A stretch of DNA of 64,000 nt from contig OZ244872.1 of NCBI GenBank assembly GCA_965221215.1, forward strand, positions 434,001-498,000. Reading direction: 5' to 3'. Below, piece after piece: positions 32,689 to 41,000 of the stretch. Made by a program: the position numbers and the translations under genes. The first letter of the stretch is position 1, and every line of letters begins with the position of its first letter. The notes beneath the pieces were generated by a model. That model was given only the letters and a program-made list of their open reading frames with translations. It made no database searches and was not told where the DNA came from. The DNA comes from Aldehydirespirator sp965221215. GTDB taxonomy: Bacteria > Actinomycetota > Acidimicrobiia > Acidimicrobiales > Aldehydirespiratoraceae.

Positions 32689-33674
32689 CCGCACCCCTGC
32701 CCCCGCCATCCGCGCCCCCCGCGCCCGTGTCTGCCCCTGTGCCTGCGCCGCCCGACGGATCGGCCATGGTTCATGTCAGTGGCGTGTCCAAGGTATTCGG
32801 AGACGTGGTGGCGGTGTCGGACGTGACCTTCTCGGTGCGGGCCGGGGTCACTGCTCTGCTGGGGCCCAACGGCGCGGGCAAGTCCACCCTGTTCAGGGTG
32901 ATGTGCGGGCTGACCCCGCCCACCAAGGGCACCGTCACCGTCCTGGGCTGCGATGCCCGCCGCGACCGCGATGTGCGGGGCCGCATCGGCCTCGTCCCCC
33001 AGCAGGACGGCCTGTTCGACCGGCTCAGCGCCCTCGGGTTCGTGACGGTGGCGGCGGCCACCGAGGCCGTCGGCGAGCCCGAGCGGGCCGCCCGGCGGGC
33101 GCTGGGGGTGGTGGACCTCGACGCCGACGACTCCCGGCCGGTGGCGGGGTTCTCCAAGGGCATGCGCCAGCGGGTGAAGCTGGCCGCGGCGCTGGTTCAC
33201 GACCCCGAGGTGCTGATCCTCGACGAGCCCCTCACCGGGCTCGACCCGGTGCAGCGGCGCCGCATGATCGAGCTGTTCCACGGACTGGGCGACGAGGGCC
33301 GCTGCGTGCTGGTGTCGAGCCATGTGCTCGAGGAGGTGGCCCGTCTCGGCTCGCGGATCCTGGTGATCGCCCAGGGGCGCCTGGCCGCCACCGGCGACTA
33401 CCGGGAGCTGCGCGAGCTGATGGACGACCGCCCCCACCGGATCCGCATCGCCGTCGATCGGCCCCGGCAGTTCGCGGCCGCCCTGGTGGAGTCGGGCACC
33501 GCGGTGGGGGTGAGCGTCGGCCGGGACTCGCTGGTGGTGGACACCCTCGACGTGGACCGCCTGGGCCGCGAGGTGGCGCCGCTGGCCCAGCGGCTGGCGG
33601 TTCGGCTGTCGAGGGTCGCCCCCCTCGACGAGGACCTCGAATCGGTGTTCCGCTACCTGGTGGAGAAGCGATGA
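32685..33674 (+). CDS. ABC transporter ATP-binding protein (329 aa)
   Basis: Second ATPase of the exporter cluster. After a proline-rich N-terminus (residues 1-27) come VSGVSKVFGDVVAVSDVTF, Walker A GPNGAGKST near residue 65, signature FSKGMRQRVKLAAAL, Walker B VLILDEPLTGLDP, and a C-terminal regulatory extension. ATG 32685 overlaps the permease stop (ATGA). Its own stop overlaps the first of two mini-ORFs (ATGA at 33671) that lead to the last permease. Confidence 0.9.
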   Translation: MTAPLPPPSAPPAPVSAPVPAPPDGSAMVHVSGVSKVFGDVVAVSDVTFSVRAGVTALLGPNGAGKSTLFRVMCGLTPPTKGTVTVLGCDARRDRDVRGRIGLVPQQDGLFDRLSALGFVTVAAATEAVGEPERAARRALGVVDLDADDSRPVAGFSKGMRQRVKLAAALVHDPEVLILDEPLTGLDPVQRRRMIELFHGLGDEGRCVLVSSHVLEEVARLGSRILVIAQGRLAATGDYRELRELMDDRPHRIRIAVDRPRQFAAALVESGTAVGVSVGRDSLVVDTLDVDRLGREVAPLAQRLAVRLSRVAPLDEDLESVFRYLVEKR

Positions 33675-33748
33675 CCGCCGGTCCCCGCCGCCACACTCGG
33701 CGCTCGCAGTGTCTCTTGTCGGTCGGGTACTCCGGGGAGCAGCGATGA
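33671..33748 (+). CDS. Bridging mini-ORF 1 in the ABC exporter operon (25 aa)
   Basis: ATG 33671 overlaps the ATPase stop as ATGA. After 25 codons (MTAGPRRH...CLLSVGYSGEQR) the TGA overlaps the ATG of mini-ORF 2, again ATGA. About half its residues match mini-ORF 2 (MTA, H, SQ, LLSVG, G, R). It is a 74-base tandem unit; 74 leaves remainder 2 on division by 3, exactly what keeps an ATGA relay in phase. Unknown whether the peptide matters. Confidence 0.4.
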   Translation: MTAGPRRHTRRSQCLLSVGYSGEQR

Positions 33749-33818
33749 CCGCCTCTACCGTCGGCCATGCTTTGCATTCTCAGTGGCTCTTGTCGGTCGG
33801 GTGCGGCGGGGGCAAGCG
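33671..33818 (+). repeat. Two tandem 74-base units between ABC ATPase and permease
   Basis: Units 33671-33744 and 33745-33818 are equal in length and about three-quarters identical, with the cores ATGACCGCC, CAGTG and CTCTTGTCGGTCGGGT. The next base starts the ATG of the permease, so ATGA occurs at 33671, 33745 and 33819. Confidence 0.75.
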
Positions 33819-33822
33819 ATGA
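33745..33822 (+). CDS. Bridging mini-ORF 2 in the ABC exporter operon (25 aa)
   Basis: Starts at ATGA with the stop of mini-ORF 1 and ends at ATGA with the permease start at 33819. Sequence MTASTVGHALHSQW then LLSVGCGGGKR. Together the two mini-ORFs leave no untranslated base between ATPase and permease. Confidence 0.4.
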   Translation: MTASTVGHALHSQWLLSVGCGGGKR

Positions 33823-34583
33823 GCCGGCATGTGCCCCGCCTGCGGGCCGCGGTGCTGACCTACCGGGTGCTGGTCCGCCAGGTTCTCACGCCGGGCCGGC
33901 TGGCCGCGCTGGGCGCCCTCGGCGCGCTGATGATCCTGGTGGGCTGGCTGGTCGGGGTGGCCGCTGGCGACCGTGAGAGCGATGCCACCCAGCTGCTGCG
34001 CGACGGCGCCAGCTACGCCGACGGTTTCGGGCTGATAATCATCGTGCCCATAGTGGCGCTGGTGTTCGGCTCGTCGGTGCTGGGCGAGACCCGCGAGGAC
34101 GGCACCCTGGTGTACCTGTGGCTGCGCCCCATGAACCGGGGGCCAGTGGTGGCTGGCGCCGCCGCGGCCGCGGCCACCGCCGCACTGCCCCTCACGGTGG
34201 TTCCGACCGTGCTGGGCGGGTGGTTGGCCGCCGGCCGGGTCGCCGGATCGGTGGATCTGGCCTGGGGTGCGGCGGCGGCCGCTGGACTGGGCACGGCCGC
34301 CTACTCGTCGCTGTTCGTGCTGGTCGGGCTGCTGGTCCGCAAGCCGATCATGTGGGGTATCGGCTACGTGCTGCTGTGGGAGGGCCTGGCCGTGGGTCTG
34401 GGCGACTTCGCGGCCCGCCTGTCGCTGCGGGGCTACACCCGCTCGGTGCTGAGTGAGGTGGGCGGCATCGACTACGGCTTCGACGCCCACACCACCGCCA
34501 CCGCGCTGATAGTCCTGGCCGCAGTGTCGGCGGCCGGCCTGGCCCTGGCCGCAGTAAGGCTGAACCGCCTAGACGTAGCCTGA
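33819..34583 (+). CDS. ABC-2 type permease (254 aa)
   Basis: Membrane protein with about six helices: LAALGALGALMILVGWLVGV, YADGFGLIIIVPIVALVFG, LGETREDGTLVYLWLRPM (coupling region), then Ala-rich helices and a last one at ATALIVLAAVSAAGLALA. ATG 33819 overlaps the mini-ORF 2 stop; an upstream in-frame start would lie inside the tandem repeat. It ends the exporter operon. Substrate unknown. Confidence 0.85.
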   Translation: MSRHVPRLRAAVLTYRVLVRQVLTPGRLAALGALGALMILVGWLVGVAAGDRESDATQLLRDGASYADGFGLIIIVPIVALVFGSSVLGETREDGTLVYLWLRPMNRGPVVAGAAAAAATAALPLTVVPTVLGGWLAAGRVAGSVDLAWGAAAAAGLGTAAYSSLFVLVGLLVRKPIMWGIGYVLLWEGLAVGLGDFAARLSLRGYTRSVLSEVGGIDYGFDAHTTATALIVLAAVSAAGLALAAVRLNRLDVA

Positions 34584-34623
34584 GCCCCAGGCCCGGGGTC
34601 ACGGCTGCCGGCGCTGTGGTTAA

Positions 34624-34699
34624 GGGGCCGAGCGAATAGGCGAGTGATTCGGGGCCCATACCGGCGAGGTCGTGGCCCGAGCGGCCCGTGAGCGGGAAG
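34624..34699. repeat. Dispersed repeat, copy C
   Basis: GGGGCCGAGCGAATAGGCGAG, then CATACCGGCGAGGTCGTGGC and CCGAGCGGCCCGTGAGCGGG match copy B with scattered changes; the right third (CAGCGAACAAGAG onward) is missing. It lies about 40 bases after the ABC permease stop, in the 216-base gap before the HNH gene. Confidence 0.6.
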
Positions 34700-34787
34700 G
34701 CATTCGAGGCGTCGATCACATTGTGTCCACACTGTGGCTCCGACCTGCCCGATCACGCTTCACATCATGACTGTCATACCCCTATGA

Positions 34788-34793
34788 GATACT
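34788..34793 (+). promoter_or_regulatory. Candidate -10 element of the HNH gene
   Basis: GATACT, next to TATGA in an AT-rich patch, ends six bases before ATG 34800. No ribosome site; leaderless start likely. Confidence 0.4.
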
Positions 34794-34799
34794 GCGTGC

Positions 34800-36158
34800 A
34801 TGTTGATTGAGGCTGCTCGACGGGCCGAAGAGGCCGCCAGGGAGATGCTTGCTGCCGTGAATGGCGGGGCTGCGGGTGCCGGTGAGTTGCGTGAGGCGCT
34901 GGCGGTGTCGAGGTCGTTCATGGCGGCTGGCTCGGCGTTCCAGGCGGCAGCGGCAGCGGTGATCGCCAAGGCCGAGCGTCACGGCGACGGCGGCACTCAG
35001 GTGCTGGCCGACGCAGCTGGGCTGTCGCGCCACGAAGCGCGGAGCCAGGTCAAGACGGCTGAGACGCTGCGGTCTGCGCCCGCGGTGCTGGAGGCGGTCG
35101 AGTCGGGTCGGGTGTCGCAGGCCAACGCCCGGCGGTTGGCCGAGGCAGTCGACAAGATCGGTGCCGGCAATGTGGCTTCTGACGGCGCTCTGTTGGAGAA
35201 GGCCCAGTCCATGCGCCCGGAGCAGTTCGCGGTGCAGGCCCGGCGCTGGGTAATCGACCGCGACGGCGACGGCGGCGCGTCCGAGCACGCCCGCCAGCGG
35301 GCCCGCCGCCGTGTGCGGCTTTGGGACTCCGATGACGGGATGGTGCATCTGCGGGGCGAGTTCGACGCGGTCGCTGGTCGGCGGATCGCCAACCGGTTGC
35401 GCGAACAGGCCCGCAGACTCTTCGACGCCGACAAGCAGGCCGTCAAGGCTGGCTCCGACTCGACGAGGCGCAGCTTCGATCAGTGCATGGCCGACTCGTT
35501 GGATCACCTCACCGCCGGCGGCGGTTCGGCGGGGCAGAGCGCAGGCAAGCCGTTCGCGGACATCTGTGTGGTCGCCCACCTCGATGAGAACGCGGGCGCG
35601 CTGGTGGCCGAGACTCCTGAGGGTCACCGGCTGCCCGCGACAGTGCTTGAGGAGCTTGCCTGCAACGCGAAGTTCACCGGGGTGCTCTATGACCGCGATG
35701 GCAAACCGATCTGGCGGGCCCGGTCGGTGCGCTCGGCCACCGACGCGCAGCGCCAGATCCTGTTCGCCCGCCACGGCGGCTGCTTCCACTGCGGCGCACA
35801 CCCCGGGCTGTGCCAGATCCATCACATCAAGCCGTTCTCAGAAGGCGGATCCACCAAGATCTCCAACATGGTCCCAGTGTGTTGGGACTGTCACAACCTC
35901 ATCCACCACCACCGCTGGCAGATCTGCAAGCACCCCGACGGTGATCACACCCTGCACCCGCCCGAGCAGATCACGCACGGCCCCGCACATGCCCCCGACC
36001 GGCAACCCCCGGTGTACGGTCAGGCCCGCGGCGGTCCCGCACACTCTCCTGACATGTCAACGTTGACGAGGCTGGCCCGCGACGGTCCTGCACACCCCGC
36101 AGATGAGTCAACGCTGTTCGGGTCTGAGCTTGAGCGGCTTACGGTAGGGGTTGGCTGA
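34800..36158 (+). CDS. DUF222 domain / HNH endonuclease protein (452 aa)
   Basis: Actinobacterial DUF222-HNH architecture: a helical DUF222 region through residue about 290 (SRHEARSQVKTAETL...SGRVSQANARRLAEAVD) and a C-terminal HNH nuclease with two zinc CxxC pairs (CFHCG, CWDCH), IHHIKPFSEGGSTKISNMV and IHHHRW. These multicopy genes occur in many actinobacteria; their role (mobile or housekeeping) is unsettled. The last 70 residues carry three degenerate repeats of the type GPAHxPDxSTL. No ribosome site: ATG follows a -10-like GATACT by six bases. Confidence 0.85.
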   Translation: MLIEAARRAEEAAREMLAAVNGGAAGAGELREALAVSRSFMAAGSAFQAAAAAVIAKAERHGDGGTQVLADAAGLSRHEARSQVKTAETLRSAPAVLEAVESGRVSQANARRLAEAVDKIGAGNVASDGALLEKAQSMRPEQFAVQARRWVIDRDGDGGASEHARQRARRRVRLWDSDDGMVHLRGEFDAVAGRRIANRLREQARRLFDADKQAVKAGSDSTRRSFDQCMADSLDHLTAGGGSAGQSAGKPFADICVVAHLDENAGALVAETPEGHRLPATVLEELACNAKFTGVLYDRDGKPIWRARSVRSATDAQRQILFARHGGCFHCGAHPGLCQIHHIKPFSEGGSTKISNMVPVCWDCHNLIHHHRWQICKHPDGDHTLHPPEQITHGPAHAPDRQPPVYGQARGGPAHSPDMSTLTRLARDGPAHPADESTLFGSELERLTVGVG

Positions 36159-36226
36159 CGGCGGCGGGGGTCGTCGCTGGCAGGAGCGCCGGGTGCTCGC
36201 ACGTTGTTCGGGTTTGAGCTTGAGCG
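36111..36226 (+). repeat. 90-base duplication of the HNH gene end
   Basis: The 26 bases at 36111-36136, inside the HNH coding end, recur at 36201-36226, past its stop, with 24 identical (TGTTCGGGT, TGAGCTTGAGCG). Spacing is exactly 90 bases. The second copy lies in the gap before the convergent hydratase. Confidence 0.65.
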
Positions 36227-36234
36227 TCCCTCGG

Positions 36235-37011
36235 CTAGCGGCCGGTGAAGGTGGCTTTGCCCGGGCCCTTCTCCAGGAAGCTGGCCACGCCGATGCGGGT
36301 GTCGTCGGTGGTGAAGCAGTCGCCGAAATGCTCGGCCTCTCGGGCCACCGCGTCGGCCAGCGACAGGGGCAGTCCGTCCATCACCGCCTGCTTGGCCATG
36401 CGCAGCGCCGCCGGGCCGGCCGCATAGCCCGCGGCCATCTCGACGGCCGCGTCGTAGGTGGCCTCGGCGGGGTGGATGGCCGACACCAGGCCGATGGCCA
36501 GAGCCTCCTCGGGGTAAACGTTGCGGCCGGTGTAGATGATCTCCTTGGCCTTGGTGACGCCGACGAGCCGGGGCAGGCGCTGGGTGCCGCCGCCGCCGGG
36601 GATGAGGCCGAGCAGGATCTCGGGCTGGCCGAAGGTGGCGTCGGCAGCGGCCACTCTGAAGTCGGTGGCCATGGCCAGCTCCATGCCGCCGCCGAGGGCG
36701 TAGCCGTTCACGGCCGACACCGTGATCTGGGGCATGTTCTCGATGGCCAGGAACGCGTCGTTGACCTGGCCCGACAGCGCCGCGGCCCCGGCCGGGTCGA
36801 GGCCGTCGAAGCCGCCGATGTCGGCGCCGGCCGCGAAGATCTTCGGGCCGCCCCACACCACCGCCGCCCGCACATCGCCGTCGGCCGCGATGGTGTTGGC
36901 CGCCTCGGTCAGCTCGGCCAGCACGGGGGCGTTGATGGCGTTCATCTTGGGCCGGTCGATGCGGATGGTGGCCACCCCCCCGCCGATCTCAACTCGAACC
37001 AACTCGCTCAT
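36235..37011 (-). CDS. Enoyl-CoA hydratase/isomerase family protein (258 aa)
   Basis: Crotonase fold. Oxyanion-hole segments are WGGPKIFAAGADIGGF and VNGYALGGGMELAMATDFRVA; the region PEILLGLIPGGGGTQRLPRLVG carries the glutamate position used in hydration. C-terminal EKGPGKATFTGR. Typical length for a fatty-acid beta-oxidation hydratase acting on 2-enoyl-CoA, though relatives do isomerisation or hydrolysis. AGGAG precedes ATG 37011. Divergent from the SDR at 37077, which may be a partner in acyl-CoA metabolism. Confidence 0.9.
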   Translation of the reverse strand: MSELVRVEIGGGVATIRIDRPKMNAINAPVLAELTEAANTIAADGDVRAAVVWGGPKIFAAGADIGGFDGLDPAGAAALSGQVNDAFLAIENMPQITVSAVNGYALGGGMELAMATDFRVAAADATFGQPEILLGLIPGGGGTQRLPRLVGVTKAKEIIYTGRNVYPEEALAIGLVSAIHPAEATYDAAVEMAAGYAAGPAALRMAKQAVMDGLPLSLADAVAREAEHFGDCFTTDDTRIGVASFLEKGPGKATFTGR

Positions 37012-37076
37012 GGTTGTCTCCTCTCGCGGGGCCGCGACCCTACCGGTATCGTCGGCCCGGCATCGAGAGGAGAACC

Positions 37077-37880
37077 GTGACCCCTTCCCCTGACAGCATT
37101 CTGCTCACTGACCGGGTGGCGTTGGTGAGCGGCGCGGCACGCGGCATCGGGGCGGCCACGGCGGTGGCCTTGGCCCGCTTTGGAGCCGATGTGGCCGTCT
37201 TCGACAAGGATCCAGCGCAGCTGGCCGAGGTGGTCGGGCAGGTGGGGGCGGCGGGGCGCCGCTGCGTGTCGGCTGGGCTCGACGCTCGCGACGACGACGC
37301 GGTGGCCGCCTTCATGCAGCGCACCCGCGACGAGCTTGGCGCCATCGACGTGCTGGTCAACAACGCGGGTGGGACCTTCGCCGCTCGCTTCGACGACACC
37401 ACGCCCAAGGGGGAGCACACCCTGGTCCGCGAGAACTTCTCGACTGTCACCAACTGCGTGCGCCACGGGATCCCGCTGATGTCCGACGGCGGGGCCATCA
37501 TCAACGTCACCTCGGTCGAGGCCCACCACGCCGCCCCCATGTTCGGGGTGTACGCAGCCATGAAGGCGGCGGTGGAGCAGCTCACCAAGACCTTGGCCGT
37601 GGAGTACGGGCGCCGGGGCATCCGGGTGAACTGCGTGGCGCCCGACATGATGCCCACCCCCGGCGACACTGCACTCGCCGAGCAGTCCGGCGCGCTCATG
37701 GAGGGCCTGCATCCCACCCCGCTTCGCCGCAAGGGCCACCCGGACGAATGCGCGTCGGTGATCGTGTTCCTGGCCTCCGACATGGCCAGCTTCGTGACCG
37801 GGGAGACCATCCTCGTGGACGGCGGCACGGTGGCCGCAGGCCCCTGGAAGAGCCGCCTCGACGGCTCCTTCGGCCTCTAG
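37077..37880 (+). CDS. SDR family oxidoreductase (267 aa)
   Basis: Short-chain dehydrogenase: SGAARGIG (cofactor loop, about residues 18-25), VNNAGG near 94-99, catalytic serine in VTSVEA, YAAMK for Tyr and Lys, then RVNCVAPDMMPTPG and FVTGETILVDGG. AGAGGAG lies just before GTG 37077. The aspartate after beta-2 (VAVFDKD) favours NAD(H). Probable 3-oxoacyl or steroid-type reductase; the substrate is not set. Confidence 0.88.
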   Translation: MTPSPDSILLTDRVALVSGAARGIGAATAVALARFGADVAVFDKDPAQLAEVVGQVGAAGRRCVSAGLDARDDDAVAAFMQRTRDELGAIDVLVNNAGGTFAARFDDTTPKGEHTLVRENFSTVTNCVRHGIPLMSDGGAIINVTSVEAHHAAPMFGVYAAMKAAVEQLTKTLAVEYGRRGIRVNCVAPDMMPTPGDTALAEQSGALMEGLHPTPLRRKGHPDECASVIVFLASDMASFVTGETILVDGGTVAAGPWKSRLDGSFGL

Positions 37881-37951
37881 ATCGAATCGATGTTGATGAC
37901 GCCCTCGGGGGCCAGTATGCGCGTCATTTCCGTATGAGTGTGGGTCCGGGG

Positions 37952-38041
37952 TCAGGTGACGACGTTGGGGCGGGGAAGGTTCTGCGCGTTACACAGGGAG
38001 TAGTAAGCAGCCAGCACGCCGGTTCGGACCGACGGGATCAC
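37952..38041 (-). pseudogene. Remnant: 3' end of a cupin (dihydroxyacetophenone dioxygenase-like) gene
   Basis: On the minus strand the frame reads ...TGVLAAYYSLCNAQNLPRPN then VVT and a stop. The same tail, GVLVAYYAMCEAQGLPRPN then VVT, ends the cupin pseudogene at 42665-43131. At DNA level the two stretches are roughly three-quarters identical. Only the last ~25 codons exist here, abutting the stop of the big helicase gene, so this is an isolated 3' fragment. Confidence 0.65.
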
Positions 38042-41000
38042 ATCGCCCAGAGCCAGTCCAGCTCAGAGAAGGCGAGCGCCCGACTGAAGTTCTCGATGTT
38101 GTCGCGGACGTTGAGTACCAGGCACCGGTCGTTGCCGCCGTTCTTTGGTCCGCGGAGACCTCGTCCGACCATCTGAAAGTAGAGATTCGGGCTGTAGACC
38201 GGTCGGGCAACGATGATGGCTCGCGTCCGCGGCGCGTCGAAGCCCTCTCGGAACACCGCAAAGTTGACCAGAGCCTGGATCTTGCCCTCGCGGAACTGCT
38301 CCACCACGCGGCGCCGGGTGGCATGCTCCGTCTCCCCGCTTACCGCGCGTGCGGTAATGCCCTTCCGGTTGAGCAACGCGGAGACGGTCTGGGCGTGCTC
38401 TACCGACGTGGCGAACACGAGGGTGGGCCAGTCGGGTTTGATGTGGATGTCGAAGGCGTTGATGATGCGTTGTGTTCGCTCGGCGTCCCGGGCGATCCGC
38501 TCCTCTGCGCTTCGCGGGAGCCAGCCCGCGCTCGGCGTCGTAACGGACGCCCCTTCTCCTCGCGCGAATCGCCGCATCTGGCTGAGTTCGTCGGCACTTA
38601 GCTCAAACGTCGCGCCGTCGATGAGTTCATGGTCGGCCAGTGCGAGCACCTTGGTGCGTTGGAGTTCCTCTATGACGGCCTGCGGGTCGTCATGGCTGAA
38701 CGCCCCGGCGTCGAGGCGGTTGCTGCCGTAGCGACTGACCAGCCTCGCCGTCTCGGTCTCGTCGTGCCCTCGGTAAGGAGTAGCCGTCAGGCCGAGAAGA
38801 AGCGGTTCGTCCTGCCGCGTGCGGAACGTCAATCCCAGTTCCCGGAATACAGTTGTCGAGGTCGGAGCGATCGACCGGTGCGCCTCGTCGAATACCACAA
38901 GCCGGAACCCCTTTAGGAAGTCGTATCCCGGCGACGAGAGCCTGCTGTAGGCGGTCTGAATAGAGGCCACCACGACGTGCAACTTGCGCGTCTGCAGCGG
39001 CCGAGGCTGGCCGCGCCACATGCGGGAGATGCGGAGCTGCGTGGTGCGGCTGCCGATGCTGGCCCATACTTGGCGCCAGGCTTCCACCGCCTGTTCGCAG
39101 AGTTCGTCGCGGTCCGCTATCCACAGCACGCCGTCGTCGAAGCCGTCGTCACGGATGGCTTCGACTATCGCTTGCACCGCCACGCGGGTCTTTCCTGATC
39201 CTGTGGGCATGCTGATCATCCCGCGCCGGGATCCGGTCGCCGAGGGGTCGGCCTGCATTAGTCGGCGAACGTTCTCCACAACTGTTCGCTGGTATTCGTG
39301 CAGGTCATGCAGCTCCCACGGACCGTCGACAACTTCGAACGGCGGACGCGGTCTGCTCCGTTCTCCCGCCCATTCTTCCGCGAACCCGAGGGATCGCACG
39401 AAGTCAACGGCCCGAGCAGACCCGGCCCACTTGGAAGGGGGCTTCAGAAGCGCCAGTCGGTGCCGGAACTGCCTTAGTGCATCGGTGTGGTAGGTCGCGA
39501 TCGCTGCCTCAGCAATGTCGGCTCCTGTGAGCTGTTCCCGATTGTCAGCTTCGAGGGCGTCCAGCAGGGATGGCGGCAGTCCGGCACGCAGGCCGCTCTC
39601 GCCCACGGCAGCCAGTAGGCGGCCGGCATCCGTGGTGTGCTGCCGCACACAGGCGCGACGCTCTTCGACCTCGGACGGGGTAGTACCGCTCGTAATGTCC
39701 TTGATCACCGACTCACTCAGGTCGAGATCGAGTGCTTGCACCACTCGTCGAAGGCCGCTGAGCCCGTTCTCGTCTGAAGCAGCCGCGAGGTATACGTCGT
39801 CGCCGTTGAGGAGGCACGCTCGGTCTTCATGCCCCACCCGGATGCGCTCGCAGCGGACAAGCTGGAGCGATTCAGTGTCGCCGCGCATGTAGTCCTGCAG
39901 ACCGGGCCACACGTCTATCAACGGAACCGGATCATGCACGCCGAAGAACTCCGGCGCCGGGTCAGCAAGGCCGAAGGCGCTCTTGATGCGGTCGGCCTTC
40001 GGATGGCGCAATAGGCAGAGGAGCGCATCGGTGTTGCGCGGAGGATCACCGAGAGCATCGGCGAACGCGACGATGCTCTCGGCGGTCCTGATGCGCCCTT
40101 GTTCGCGGATCACTTGAACGGCGAGCGACTTGAAGTCTTGCTCGGGATACCACTCTCTGTTGCTCCCGGTGTGCCACATCGTCAGCGGCGCGTAGCACTC
40201 GTCGTGTGACAGCAGGGCGTCGGTGTAGAGCGCTCGGCCTTCATCCGAGAGGGCTGTGAGCACGTTGAGCGGTCCGAGTCCGCGGCTTGACGTAAAGCTC
40301 AGATATCCGTATCGAGGCGTGAACGGGAGGTCGTCGCGTGATCGATAGTGCTGTTCGCACTCGTCCTCATGACGTCTGTACGACGGCTCCAACGAAAGGT
40401 CTCGCCCGCCTCGTGGTTGCTCGACCACTCCCAGATGTTTGAGTAGCGCCTCATCGGGTCCGTGGAAGTTCATGGCGACGGTCGCGTCGTCGTCTCGACT
40501 GCCGTCTTCAGGCACGATGGAGTCCGGCCGCAGCACAGAGTGCGGCGCCGCCCAGGACCCCGATCGTGTGAGCACTCGAACCTTTCCGAGCCGTCCAGCG
40601 CGCGCCCGATTTGGGGGCCCTCTGATGGCTCCCAGCGCTTCTTCCACCTCCAGACGCCGCGAAGCAATCCAGAATGTCCGCCAATCCTCGTCGGAGGGAC
40701 TGCATCCAGGTCGCAGGGCTCGGTCAGCGAGCATTCTGAAGCCGGTCTCGGCCGTCTGCTCCCGAAGCCCCAGTTTGCTGAGGGCCGCAAGCGCATGGCT
40801 GTCCGCCGCCAGTGCCGGGTGCACGCAGGACCAAGGGTCGATTGTGCTGCCAATTGTCGGAGACTCGTAGGGCAGGAAGAGGCTCGCGGGATCGGGGAGT
40901 CTCCAAGCGCCGTTCGCCGTCAGCACAATGTTGCCGAGGTCCTCGGGCTTGAGTCTTGAAATGTCCAGGAGTGCCGCAATTCGCACGGCGACGCTCGATG

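Noticed and set aside
34800..36158. HNH gene as sign of a prophage or group I intron
   Set aside because: The DUF222 architecture is a chromosomal actinobacterial family; no phage, intron or integrase features around it.
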